Source: Psychrobacter pasteurii
Lineage (GTDB): Bacteria; Pseudomonadota; Gammaproteobacteria; Pseudomonadales; Moraxellaceae
Assembly: GCF_900162815.1 (NCBI RefSeq)
Contig: NZ_FUGD01000131.1
Location: 1-64,000, forward strand
Direction of reading: 5' to 3'
Length of the DNA stretch: 64,000 nt
Positions within the stretch are counted from its first letter, which is position 1. Every line of letters starts with the position of its first letter. Below are positions 52,401 through 61,379 of this stretch, piece by piece. Under the pieces are notes generated by a model that was not told the DNA's origin, searched no databases, and saw only the letters and a program-made list of their open reading frames with translations. A program made the translations under genes and the position numbers.

Positions 52401-53852
52401 TTAGTGCTTTAGCGTCTGCATATTAATAGGGACAAACTTGCTAATGGTGTCGTAAGTGTTGGTTCGGGCATTTAGTACCGTCAAGAAGGTATAAGCTCCG
52501 ATAAACTTACGGCTGATGAACATAAACTCTTTTGGCGGCAAGCTGAACTCACGAGACTGCATAGCGCTACCTGAGCTTTCCATGAGTCGCTTATGTAAGT
52601 TGCTATTGGCCCAGTGGTAAAAGCCGTGCTCATCTATAAAGCTGCTGGCTTTATTCTGTGGCAGGTTAGGGTCTCTAAATGGTTCTGTGGCCAATAAGAA
52701 TACCTCGGCCATATTGCTCTTAACTTCAGTGCTCATGCCGTCAAAGAAATGATAACCTTGCATGGCATCAATCATTTGCTGCTTGTCATAATTAAAACCA
52801 GCTAACATAAGATTGCGGGCGATTTTTAATAAATGATCATCAAACTGACGCATCGCTCCGAAGTCTAATAAGATAAGCTTATCTTTGCCGTTAGGCTTAT
52901 CTGCAGGCTCTGAGCGAATTAAGTAGTTACCAAAGTTCGGGTCAGTTTGCATTTCTCCCCAAACAAAGATTTCATTAAGCATGATGTCAATTGCCGCTTT
53001 ACCTAAAGCATCACGGCGGCGCTGTGGTAACTCTTTAAGATTGGCGCTGGTAACGGGTACACCTTCCTCAAAGCTTAAGCACAACAGTCTTTGAGTTGAA
53101 TAAGCTTCAAAAACTCTAGGTACTACGTAGCGCTCATCGTCTTTTAGACGCTCATAAAAGCGAATGGTGGTTTGGGCTTCAGCAAAATAGTCTACTTCAA
53201 CTTTCAATAGGTCGCTGATTTCATTAAACCACTCATCTAAGGCTTTGGTTTGCGGAACAGCATTGGTAACTTTTAATAAGTGCTTGAATAAACTTAAGTC
53301 AGAATCAATGGCGTCTGCAACACCAGGATACTGAACTTTTAGTACCACCTGCTGGCCAGTAGCTTTAATGGTAGCGCGATGCACTTGTGCTAAAGACGCG
53401 GTACCGATAGGGGTGTGCGAGACTTCCAGTTCATCTAAACGGTTGCCCAGTTGTTGGCGCAATACCGACTCTACCACTGGCCAAGATAAGCTGGCTGTGC
53501 TGTCATTTAAGCGATGTAGAGCTTCGGTAATCTCAGGATGTAAAAAGTGCTCACCGTATAAAGCCAACATTTGACCAATCTTAACGACAGAGCCTTTTAG
53601 TTTGCCCAACTCATCTGCTAAGTAGGCAGCTTGCTCTTTCATAAACTCTTGGTTGCGAGAGGCTCTTTCTTCTTTACTTAAAAACAGACCGCTAAAGCTA
53701 TTACCTGCCCAACGTCTTCCTAAGTTTAAAGAGGTCTTAGCTATAGAAAGGCGGCGGTCTAAACTAGAGGTTTTAAGTTCGCTCATCTCATTGGCTAAGC
53801 GGCTTCTAGGTAAGTCTGTATGTGGCGGTGTTGAAGAAGATGAATTTGACAT
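52401..53852 (-). CDS. ABC1/UbiB-family atypical kinase (AarF-like)
   Basis: A 483-residue protein of the ADCK/UbiB family. It has the family's K-x-G-Q motif (V-V-K-I-G-Q-M-L) in place of a P-loop, the A-S-L-A-Q-V-H-R A-rich loop, the kinase Lys in V-L-K-V-Q-Y-P-G-V, and the catalytic Q-T-D-P-N-F-G-N-Y and L-L-D-F-G-A-M-R blocks. Family members support ubiquinone or lipid metabolism. It is probably not UbiB itself, because no ubiE/ubiJ is adjacent and no C-terminal membrane helices are obvious. It is a single gene. Confidence 0.88.
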   Translation of the reverse strand: MSNSSSSTPPHTDLPRSRLANEMSELKTSSLDRRLSIAKTSLNLGRRWAGNSFSGLFLSKEERASRNQEFMKEQAAYLADELGKLKGSVVKIGQMLALYGEHFLHPEITEALHRLNDSTASLSWPVVESVLRQQLGNRLDELEVSHTPIGTASLAQVHRATIKATGQQVVLKVQYPGVADAIDSDLSLFKHLLKVTNAVPQTKALDEWFNEISDLLKVEVDYFAEAQTTIRFYERLKDDERYVVPRVFEAYSTQRLLCLSFEEGVPVTSANLKELPQRRRDALGKAAIDIMLNEIFVWGEMQTDPNFGNYLIRSEPADKPNGKDKLILLDFGAMRQFDDHLLKIARNLMLAGFNYDKQQMIDAMQGYHFFDGMSTEVKSNMAEVFLLATEPFRDPNLPQNKASSFIDEHGFYHWANSNLHKRLMESSGSAMQSREFSLPPKEFMFISRKFIGAYTFLTVLNARTNTYDTISKFVPINMQTLKH

Positions 53853-54252
53853 GTTTTAACCATATTGAAAAACAAAAGCTGTGTTATGGCAGTGTTGCCA
53901 AGGCAGCAGCTGTATAAGTAATTAGGGTAGGTACGAATATCCTGAAAGGTATTAACTTATAATTATCTGAACCGTACCAGTTAATACTACCTTGTCGACC
54001 TAATCTCTAGAGTAACATTGTTATTCTTTTGACGCACTGACCTGAGAGTTTTAATAACAAACCTAATAAAAAATAAGCTAGGTCTTAACCGTAACTAAGC
54101 ATTAAATTAACAAGCATTAAATTAAATAGGTATTAAGATATTAAGACTAGGTATCTACTATATCAATGGGGCTTATTACCAACAAAGCAATGGTAAAAAC
54201 CCAGCCCCATGATTTATTTCACAATAAAGCCAATTAATTACAGCAGGCGTTG
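53853..54252. other. 400-bp spacer between the ABC1 kinase gene and purD
   Basis: This region must hold the ABC1 kinase promoter (minus strand, right of 53853). It contains a duplicated AAGCATTAAATTAA near 54097-54127. A hairpin near the purD end pairs 54166-54173 with 54203-54210 (ATGGGGCT / AGCCCCAT), with an inner TTACC/GGTAA stem; it lacks a clear T run. No gene or known RNA was recognised. Confidence 0.5.
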
Positions 54253-55533
54253 TTAGTCACGATTAAGGGCTCTATAACCGATATCACGGCGGTAATGAGC
54301 ACCCTCAAATTGAATAGAGGCGGTCACTTTTAACGCTTCTTGTTGAGCGTCGCCAATAGTGTCCCCTAAAGCGGTAACACAAAGCACACGGCCTCCATTT
54401 GTAACCACATGCTCACCTTCTTGCTTGGTGCCGGCATGGAATACTTTAGTGGTTTCGCTGCTTTGTAGCTCTCGAAGGCCAGTAATCACATCGCCTTTAG
54501 AAGAAGTCTCTGGGTAGCCTTTAGAAGCTAGGACGATACCTAAGGCGGCACGCTCATCCCATTCTGCAGTGTTAGGCAGCTTGCCAGCCACCCCTTGTTG
54601 GATAAGTTTGACCAGTGAGCTTTTTAAGCGCATTAAGATAGGCTGAGTTTCAGGGTCACCAAATCGGCAGTTGAACTCAATGACGTAAGGGTCATTTTTG
54701 TCATCGATCATAAGGCCGGCATATAAGAAGCCAGTGTAAGGGTGGCCTGCCTCTTTCATAGCATCAACCACAGGCTGAATGACTTGATCGATAACTTTTT
54801 GATGAACCTCTGGGGTAACAACAGGGGCTGGCGAGTAAGCACCCATACCGCCAGTGTTTGGACCCGTATCGCCTTCGCCCACACGTTTGTGGTCTTGGCT
54901 GGTGGCCATAGGTAGAATATTTTCGCCATCAATCATACAGATAAAGCTGGCTTCTTCACCTTGTAGGAACTGCTCAATAACCACACGGCTACCGGCATCG
55001 CCAAACTTATTATCTCCAAGCATGTCTTCAATGGCTTCATGCGCTTGTTCAATGGTTTCAGCAACAATAACGCCTTTACCTGCTGCAAGCCCATCTGCTT
55101 TGACAACAATAGGCGCACCATTTTCATTGATATAAGCTTTGGCTGCCTCTATGTCAGTAAACGCCTCATATTTTGCAGTTGGGATATTGTTGGCTTGCAT
55201 AAACTCTTTGGCAAAAGTCTTAGAACCTTCAAGCTGAGCACAATATTGAGTCGGACCCCAAGTTGCGATATTTGCTTTGTTGCAGTCGTCAACTAAGCCG
55301 GCTACTAATGGCGCTTCTGGGCCGACAATAATAAGCTCAACTGCGTTTTGCTGACAAAAAGCGATAACCGCTTGGTGATCTGTGGTATCAAGGTCAATAT
55401 TTTCACATTTTGGTTCAAGGGCTGTACCAGCGTTGCCATTGGCCACATAGACTGTGGAGACATCTGCGTCTTTTGCACATTGCCATGCCAGTGCGTGTTC
55501 ACGACCGCCAGAACCAATAATTAAAATATTCAT
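54253..55533 (-). CDS. purD: phosphoribosylamine-glycine ligase (GAR synthetase)
   Basis: PurD joins phosphoribosylamine to glycine with ATP, the second step of purine synthesis. The 426-residue ATP-grasp enzyme begins M-N-I-L-I-I-G-S-G-G-R-E-H-A-L-A-W, and shows V-G-P-E-A-P-L-V-A-G, the ATP-grasp lid V-V-K-A-D-G-L-A-A-G-K-G-V, R-V-G-E-G-D-T-G-P-N-T-G-G-M-G, and the metal-binding Y-V-I-E-F-N-C-R-F-G-D-P-E-T-Q. purH, its usual partner, is not adjacent. A run of A/T precedes the start. Confidence 0.97.
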   Translation of the reverse strand: MNILIIGSGGREHALAWQCAKDADVSTVYVANGNAGTALEPKCENIDLDTTDHQAVIAFCQQNAVELIIVGPEAPLVAGLVDDCNKANIATWGPTQYCAQLEGSKTFAKEFMQANNIPTAKYEAFTDIEAAKAYINENGAPIVVKADGLAAGKGVIVAETIEQAHEAIEDMLGDNKFGDAGSRVVIEQFLQGEEASFICMIDGENILPMATSQDHKRVGEGDTGPNTGGMGAYSPAPVVTPEVHQKVIDQVIQPVVDAMKEAGHPYTGFLYAGLMIDDKNDPYVIEFNCRFGDPETQPILMRLKSSLVKLIQQGVAGKLPNTAEWDERAALGIVLASKGYPETSSKGDVITGLRELQSSETTKVFHAGTKQEGEHVVTNGGRVLCVTALGDTIGDAQQEALKVTASIQFEGAHYRRDIGYRALNRD

Positions 55534-55808
55534 ATATATCCTTGTTAACTTAATGAGGTATGGTTATTAATGGGAAAATATTTACACAATAGGCCAGCTT
55601 ATATTGGCGATATAAAAAGGCGCAACATAAACTGGCCCACAGTATATGGGATAATTACACTCATTTTATCAAAATCTAGGCGTTAGGGGCAGGTTTGTTA
55701 GCCCTCAAAGCTATTATTACGTATAAATAAGGATAAACCTCTTAAAAAATGGGATTTGGTTTATTATTGATGATTTTTTTGAATTATTTTTACTTGAGGA
55801 GAGGCATT

Positions 55809-56015
55809 ATGGCCAAAGTTTTAATTTTGATTGGGGTGGTTTTGGTGGTATTAGGCCTGATATGGAGTGCTTTTCCTGGGGCTTTTTCTTGGATAGGTAA
55901 GCTGCCTGGGGATATTCGTTATGAATCTGGGAACACCCGAGTTTATTTTCCAATCGTCACTATGATAGTGGTGAGTGTGGTACTAAGTATTTTACTCAAC
56001 TTGTTTCGCCGTTAA
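55809..56015 (+). CDS. DUF2905 family small membrane protein
   Basis: A 68-residue protein with two hydrophobic segments (about residues 3-25 and 45-65) and the DUF2905 central signature G-K-L-P-G-D-I-R-Y-E-S-G. The ATG at 55809 follows a perfect GAGGAG site; an in-frame start at 55749 would add a hydrophobic lead with no ribosome site. Function is unknown in the family. Confidence 0.82.
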   Translation: MAKVLILIGVVLVVLGLIWSAFPGAFSWIGKLPGDIRYESGNTRVYFPIVTMIVVSVVLSILLNLFRR

Positions 56016-56258
56016 GCGGACAATCTAGCTTCACCGTTAATAAAATCTCAGGATTTATACAGGCTATTAACGTCAATAAAGTAATGAATTGAATTTACAT
56101 ATTCTGGTTAAGCATGGCTTTTGTTTGGATAAGTTGATGTCATAAACAGTGCAGTATGCTATATTATTGCGCTTTGTAAAATTCATTACAGTCGCACTTA
56201 GACTGTGTTTGTCTCCTAACTTCAGTGTAACTTCAAAAGCTGTAAACCGTTATTCAAG

Positions 56259-57023
56259 ATGACTGCCATGAGCGATATGATTGTTCTAGATCAAGTATAT
56301 AAAAAATTCCAGACTCAAAAGGATGGTAAAACCTATTGGTTTACTGCTGTTGAGCCTATCTCATTGACTGTAAAACAAGGAGAAATCTTTGGTTTGATGG
56401 GATATTCCGGGGCAGGGAAGTCGACTTTATTACGCTTAATGAATTTACTTGAACGTCCTGATGGGGGCACGGTTACTATCGATGGCGAAGTGCTGACTGA
56501 TATGAACCCCAAGCAGTTGCGAGTCGCTCGTCATAACGTGGGTATGATTTTTCAGCAGTTTAACTTGATGTCTAACAGAACTGTTTTTGAAAACGTGGCA
56601 TTTAACTTAAAGGTTTCAGGCTATGCCAAAGATAATATCTATGGCCGAGTTATGGAGTGCTTGGAGATTGTTAATCTAACCGATCGTGCCAATCATTATC
56701 CTGCTCAGCTGTCTGGCGGTCAAAAGCAGCGCGTTGGTATTGCTCGTGCTATTGCTCCAAATCCAAAAGTACTACTGGCTGATGAGCCAACCAGTGCCTT
56801 AGATCCTTCGACCACCCGTACGTTACTGGCTACCTTAAAAGAAGTGAACGAGAAGTTGGGTGTGACCATTGTCATCGTGACTCATGAAATGAGCGTTATT
56901 CGTCGTATTTGTAATCGAGCCGCTTTATTGCATGAAGGTCATCTACTCGAGGTGGCGGATATTACTGATGGTCAAATTATAGCCACCACTGAAGTGGGTC
57001 GCGGCTTGGTTCAGGAGGATTAA
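56259..57023 (+). CDS. metN: methionine ABC transporter ATP-binding protein, short form without NIL domain
   Basis: The ATPase of the MetNIQ importer for methionine. Motifs seen are Walker A G-Y-S-G-A-G-K-S-T, the Q-loop I-F-Q-Q-F-N, signature L-S-G-G-Q-K-Q-R, Walker B L-L-A-D-E-P, and switch I-V-T-H-E-M. The protein ends at 254 residues, just after the ABC domain. Ordinary MetN (about 340 residues) carries a C-terminal NIL/ACT domain that binds intracellular methionine and shuts the transporter down; it is missing here. An in-frame ATG three codons downstream is an alternative start. The gene overlaps closely with metI (3-base gap). Confidence 0.88.
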   Translation: MTAMSDMIVLDQVYKKFQTQKDGKTYWFTAVEPISLTVKQGEIFGLMGYSGAGKSTLLRLMNLLERPDGGTVTIDGEVLTDMNPKQLRVARHNVGMIFQQFNLMSNRTVFENVAFNLKVSGYAKDNIYGRVMECLEIVNLTDRANHYPAQLSGGQKQRVGIARAIAPNPKVLLADEPTSALDPSTTRTLLATLKEVNEKLGVTIVIVTHEMSVIRRICNRAALLHEGHLLEVADITDGQIIATTEVGRGLVQED

Positions 57024-57026
57024 TAA

Positions 57027-57710
57027 ATGCTAGCAATGAGTTTTAACGATGCCACAGCCCGTCTTTGGGAGCTGCGTAGTGAAATCTGGCAAGCAACGAT
57101 TGATACCTTTGTTATGCTGGGTATATCAACCACAGCGGCGATTATTATCGGTGGCTTCTTTGGGGTGTTTTTATTTTTAACCAGTGATAAGCAGTTACTG
57201 CAAAATAAGACCTTTTATGCGTTACTGGGCGGTGTCACCAACTTCATGCGCGCCTTCCCCTTCGTTATCCTAATGATTGCGATGACTCCCTTTACCAAGT
57301 CCTTAATTGGTACCAGTATTGGTCCCATTGCGGCATCGCTAGTATTGGCGCTGGCAGGTTCGTTTTATTTTGCTCGTTTAGTTGAGCAAAACTTGAGAGA
57401 AGTGCCACGCGGCATTGTTGAGGCTACTGAGTCTATGGGGGCAAGTCCTTTTACTATTATCAAGGTTTTGCTAACAGAAGCCCGTTCAGGTCTGGTGCTA
57501 TCAGTGACCATACTGTGTATTAGCTTGCTGTCTTATTCAGCTGCAGCTGGTATGATTGGTGGCGGTGGTCTTGGTGACTTAGCCATTCGTTATGGCTACT
57601 ACCGTTATCAAACTGAAGTGATGATCTTCATTGTGATTATGCTTTCAGTTATGGTAATTGGCATCCAGGGAATTGGTAACTTATTAGCGGCCAAATTGGA
57701 TAAGCGTTAA
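57027..57710 (+). CDS. metI: methionine ABC transporter permease
   Basis: A 227-residue inner-membrane permease with about five hydrophobic segments and the MetI EAA-loop region (I-V-E-A-T-E-S-M-G-A-S-P-F-T-I-I). The stretch G-G-G-G-L-G-D-L-A-I-R-Y-G is a MetI hallmark. A GGAGG site at the metN end supports coupled translation from the ATG at 57027. Confidence 0.93.
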   Translation: MLAMSFNDATARLWELRSEIWQATIDTFVMLGISTTAAIIIGGFFGVFLFLTSDKQLLQNKTFYALLGGVTNFMRAFPFVILMIAMTPFTKSLIGTSIGPIAASLVLALAGSFYFARLVEQNLREVPRGIVEATESMGASPFTIIKVLLTEARSGLVLSVTILCISLLSYSAAAGMIGGGGLGDLAIRYGYYRYQTEVMIFIVIMLSVMVIGIQGIGNLLAAKLDKR

Positions 57711-57930
57711 GGCTAAGTTTTTGATAAAGACGACTTAGTCAACACAGTCTTAATGAATTTAATTCATAAGTAGTGCCAAAAGTTTCATGTAGAAATGCGT
57801 AGTTATCGGTTAGAATGTGAGTCACACACTACAGCAACAATCGTTAAGTCTGTGGTAACATTTTAACTTTCAAATAACTTTTAACAAAAATGCTTTGTTA
57901 AAAACACCTTCTTATTTAAAGGATTGATCC

Positions 57931-58824
57931 ATGAAGATAGCTGAAATTCGTAAGCAAGTTTTTGCCGCAGCCGCCATAGCCGGTATCTCAGGCCTAGCAT
58001 TAGTAGGTTGTAGTAACAGTGCTGACCAAGACGCAGCCAATGCTGATGCTGCCGCCGGTACTGCTGAAGAGAAAACGACCATCGTAATCGGTACCACTGA
58101 AGGTGACTTCGCCGATATGGTTCGCGATCAAGTTAAAGGTGAGCTTGAGGCACAAGGTTACACGGTTAAGCTGACGACTTTCACTGACTATGTTCGTCCT
58201 AACTTAGCTTTGGCTGAGGGTGACTTGGATATCAATATTTTCCAACACAAGCCTTACTTAGATACTTTTAAAGCAGAAAACAACTTAGAATTAGTTGAAG
58301 TTTTCCAAGTACCAACTGCACCATTAGGCGTATATAGTGGCAAGAAGAAGTCATTGGAAGAAGCTTATGATGGTATGAAAGTATCTGCTCCTAACGATCC
58401 AAGTAACTTCGCTCGTGCGTTGGTAATGATGGATGATTTGGGTTGGATTACTTTAAAAGACAACGTGGATCCATTAACAGCGTCTAAGTCTGATATCGCT
58501 ACTAATCCAAAAAATATCGATATCATTGAGCTAGAAGCAGCTCAGTTACCTCGTGCTCGTGATGATGTTGATTTTGCTATCATCAACGGTAACTATGCTA
58601 CCGACTCTGGTATTAAGCTAACAGAAGCTTTATTCCAAGAAGCCAGCTTCGCGTATGTTAACTGGTCAGCGGTTAAAGCTGCAGATAAAGAAGCAAAATG
58701 GGTTAAAGATGTGACCGATGCTTATAACTCAGAGAGCTTCAAAACTTATGCTCACAAATCATTCCCAGGCTATAAATACCCAAAAATTTGGGGTGAAGGC
58801 CAAGAAGAAGCAGAAGCTAAATAA
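57931..58824 (+). CDS. metQ: methionine-binding lipoprotein
   Basis: The periplasmic binding component of MetNIQ. A signal peptide with lipobox L-A-L-V-G-C (Cys about 27) anchors it to the inner membrane. The NlpA/MetQ fold is clear from V-I-G-T-T-E-G-D-F, the G-Y-T-V-K-L-T-T-F-T-D-Y-V-R-P-N segment, N-I-F-Q-H-K-P-Y-L and the A-I-I-N-G-N-Y-A segment. It follows metI by 220 bases without a terminator, so it may have a second promoter for higher expression. Confidence 0.94.
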   Translation: MKIAEIRKQVFAAAAIAGISGLALVGCSNSADQDAANADAAAGTAEEKTTIVIGTTEGDFADMVRDQVKGELEAQGYTVKLTTFTDYVRPNLALAEGDLDINIFQHKPYLDTFKAENNLELVEVFQVPTAPLGVYSGKKKSLEEAYDGMKVSAPNDPSNFARALVMMDDLGWITLKDNVDPLTASKSDIATNPKNIDIIELEAAQLPRARDDVDFAIINGNYATDSGIKLTEALFQEASFAYVNWSAVKAADKEAKWVKDVTDAYNSESFKTYAHKSFPGYKYPKIWGEGQEEAEAK

Positions 58825-58880
58825 TCTGCTGTCATAAACTTTGAGGGTGGCTGTTTGGGCTACTGTTAAAGATAATATAA

Positions 58881-58930
58881 AAAACCTGTTATCTGTAAGG
58901 CTTAAGGTCTGATAGGTAGCAGGTTTTTTT
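58881..58930 (+). terminator. intrinsic terminator after metQ
   Basis: The AAAACCTG / CAGGTTTT outer stem (58881-58888 with 58920-58927) has an inner ATC/GAT pairing and a T run. The rest of the spacer up to 59166 is AT-rich, with nothing recognisable. Confidence 0.8.
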
Positions 58931-59166
58931 ATATTTGTTTATTGCTCTTTTTTGACCCAGCTAACCCTTCGTTAGGTTAACCAATCTGTAAATTAACATC
59001 GAGATATAGGCAGATATTTGGTAAACTTAAAGCCTAACTTTGATTACCCTCTTTGTACACCTATTGTTTTCTTGCTTTTGCTGTCTTAAACACTTGTTTT
59101 CTTAAATTAGAAAAAACAACTTGGGCTCAACAATTATGAGCTCTAAAACTGAAAAATGATAATTCT

Positions 59167-60009
59167 ATGACTGCTGCATACCAAGCTCCTGCTAACCCAA
59201 TGACTCCATCACCTAAGGGAGTAGATAGTGCTGTGCCAGCTTTGTTAGTTCAACAGCGACACATATTGGGCATGATGGGATTAGATATTTGGGTGCAGCG
59301 TGATCGCGCTACTAGCACAGTAGACTATGACGCTGTGGTTGAGCAGCACAATCAGAGGGTTAATGATCAAGCCAGCCAAAGCCGCCAACATATGGGGCAA
59401 GCTGTGGTTAGTGAAGCTCCACTAGCGGTTGATCATAATGGACAGGCGTCAAAACCTGCTACCGCTGCAGTAACAGAGGCTCCAGTTATAAGCCGGCCAG
59501 ATATAAGCCGATCAGATATAGACCGTCCCGTTGTTGAAACAGGAAATTTAACGGCCAATCCGATACAGGCTTTAAAACAAAAGCTCGATGTCTCTGAAGG
59601 GCAGAGTACTCAAGCGAAGGTCAGCCTAGCGGATAGCTTAGAGCAGGTGGCCCCCTTTGAAATTGTGGGGGTAAGCTTTAAAGACTGGGTATTAATAGCA
59701 GATGCTGAGACATTCAAGCAGCCACAGCAATTAGCCCTTTGGGAAAATATACTTAGTGCCTTATCGCTAAGCCCACAAGTGCTTAAATTCCCTATTTGTC
59801 CGGGTATTAGTGATAAAGAGTCGGCCAATGCTAGTGTGGCAGGATTTATATTTTGCTTGGCTAAAAGAAATGATGTCAAAGTGGGTGCGCTCACTGAAAT
59901 GCCCAAAAGCTTGAGCCATCCACAGCTTGTGACTCTGCCTTATCTGGCGGATATGCTACAAAATAGTGACCTAAAAAAACAACTGTGGCAAACGCTCAAT
60001 CAAAAGTAA
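59167..60009 (+). CDS. hypothetical protein, possible DNA polymerase III psi subunit (HolD-like)
   Basis: A 280-residue soluble protein with no signal peptide. Residues ~28-48 (L-L-V-Q-Q-R-H-I-L-G-M-M-G-L-D-I-W-V-Q-R-D) resemble the short conserved N-terminal motif of HolD, the psi subunit that links the clamp loader to chi and SSB. The middle (about 55-155) is low-complexity, with a repeated S-R-P-D-I-S-R-S-D-I-x-R-P segment. The C-terminal third is a compact alpha/beta-looking domain (F-E-I-V-G-V-S-F-K-D-W-V-L-I-A-D, then L-W-E-N-I-L-S-A-L-S-L-S). HolD is poorly conserved; this assignment rests on weak similarity and is inference. rimI, its usual partner, is absent. Confidence 0.55.
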   Translation: MTAAYQAPANPMTPSPKGVDSAVPALLVQQRHILGMMGLDIWVQRDRATSTVDYDAVVEQHNQRVNDQASQSRQHMGQAVVSEAPLAVDHNGQASKPATAAVTEAPVISRPDISRSDIDRPVVETGNLTANPIQALKQKLDVSEGQSTQAKVSLADSLEQVAPFEIVGVSFKDWVLIADAETFKQPQQLALWENILSALSLSPQVLKFPICPGISDKESANASVAGFIFCLAKRNDVKVGALTEMPKSLSHPQLVTLPYLADMLQNSDLKKQLWQTLNQK

Positions 60010-60138
60010 CCTCATTCCCCTTATGAATAAATGCTGAGTCAGTTAACAGTGTTTATCGCTTTGGTAATTGTATTATACTTATGCAGTTAACCTAAAAATG
60101 CTGTATCCCCACCCACCTTATTGTTTTGTAGGATAATT

Positions 60139-61287
60139 ATGAATCAAGCAACTGCAGCCACTAATTTAAAACAAGAAACTCCTGTTAATCGTTTGCATAA
60201 CTTTTGTGCCGGTCCGGCCTCTTTACCTACAGAGGTATTGCTAAAAGCACAAGCTGAGATGTTAGACTGGGAGGGTAAGGGCGTCTCTATCATGGAGATG
60301 AGTCACCGTAGTTCAGACTATGTAAAAGTGGCACAAGAAGCGGAACAAAGCTTACGCCGCTTAATGCAGATTCCTGATAATTACAAAGTGCTTTTCTTAC
60401 AAGGTGGTGCAACACTTCAATTCTCTGCTATTCCGTTAAACCTACTGGGTAACCAAGATGGTAAAGGCAAAGCAGATTATTTGACCACAGGTGCTTGGTC
60501 AGGCAAAGCAATTAAAGAGGCCAAACGTTATGCTCAGTTAGGGCTGGGTGAAGTTAACGAGGTGGCTTCTAGCAAAGACTCAAACTTTACTACAGTACCA
60601 GAACAAAGTGAGTGGCAGCTAACTGAAGGCGCTGAATATTTTCATTACTGTGCTAACGAAACCATTCATGGGGTGCAAATTTTTCAGCCGCCTCAAGTTG
60701 ATGCTCCGTTAGTTGCAGATATGTCTTCATGTATCTTATCAGAGCCTATCGATGTTTCTAAGTTTGGCTTGATTTATGCCGGTGCCCAAAAGAACATTGG
60801 TCCCGCAGGCCTAGTTATCGTTATTATCCGTGAAGACTTAATTGGTAAAGCCAGTGAATGGTGCCCAGCTTTGTTAGACTATGCGAATCAGGCTAATAAA
60901 GACTCTATGTTAAACACGCCAGCGACTTACTCTTGGTATCTTGCTGGTCTGGTGTTTGAATGGTTAGAGCAACAAGGCGGCTTAGAAGCTATTGCAAAAA
61001 TTAACCGTCAAAAAGCTGAGCTACTGTATAAAACCATCGATGACAGTGAGTTTTATATTAACAATGTAGACTCTCAGTATCGCTCAATCATGAACGTACC
61101 TTTCACGCTAAAAGACAGTAGCCTAGATGCCCAGTTCTTAGCAGAAGCTGAGCAAGCCGGTTTACTAAACTTAAAAGGGCATCGTGATGTCGGCGGTATG
61201 CGTGCTAGTATTTATAACGCTGTGAGTCTTGAGTCGGTACAAGCCTTGTGTGACTTTATGATTGAGTTTGCTAACAAGCAGGCTTAA
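60139..61287 (+). CDS. serC: phosphoserine aminotransferase
   Basis: SerC transfers an amino group to 3-phosphohydroxypyruvate in serine synthesis and also works in pyridoxal phosphate synthesis. The 382-residue enzyme shows N-F-C-A-G-P-A-S-L-P at the N-terminus, F-L-Q-G-G-A-T-L-Q-F, the PLP Lys in Y-A-G-A-Q-K-N-I-G-P-A-G, and the C-terminal G-H-R-D-V-G-G-M-R-A-S-I-Y-N-A. I use the ATG at 60139, which follows an AGGATAA site; a TTG-start extension to 60121 is unlikely. Confidence 0.97.
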   Translation: MNQATAATNLKQETPVNRLHNFCAGPASLPTEVLLKAQAEMLDWEGKGVSIMEMSHRSSDYVKVAQEAEQSLRRLMQIPDNYKVLFLQGGATLQFSAIPLNLLGNQDGKGKADYLTTGAWSGKAIKEAKRYAQLGLGEVNEVASSKDSNFTTVPEQSEWQLTEGAEYFHYCANETIHGVQIFQPPQVDAPLVADMSSCILSEPIDVSKFGLIYAGAQKNIGPAGLVIVIIREDLIGKASEWCPALLDYANQANKDSMLNTPATYSWYLAGLVFEWLEQQGGLEAIAKINRQKAELLYKTIDDSEFYINNVDSQYRSIMNVPFTLKDSSLDAQFLAEAEQAGLLNLKGHRDVGGMRASIYNAVSLESVQALCDFMIEFANKQA

Positions 61288-61379
61288 GTTTTAATGGGTA
61301 CTGATTAAATAAAAGTCATGCTATAAGCTAAAGGATAGGTGAGCTGTGCTAGGAATTAAACTGACCAAAGGAGGGGTAA

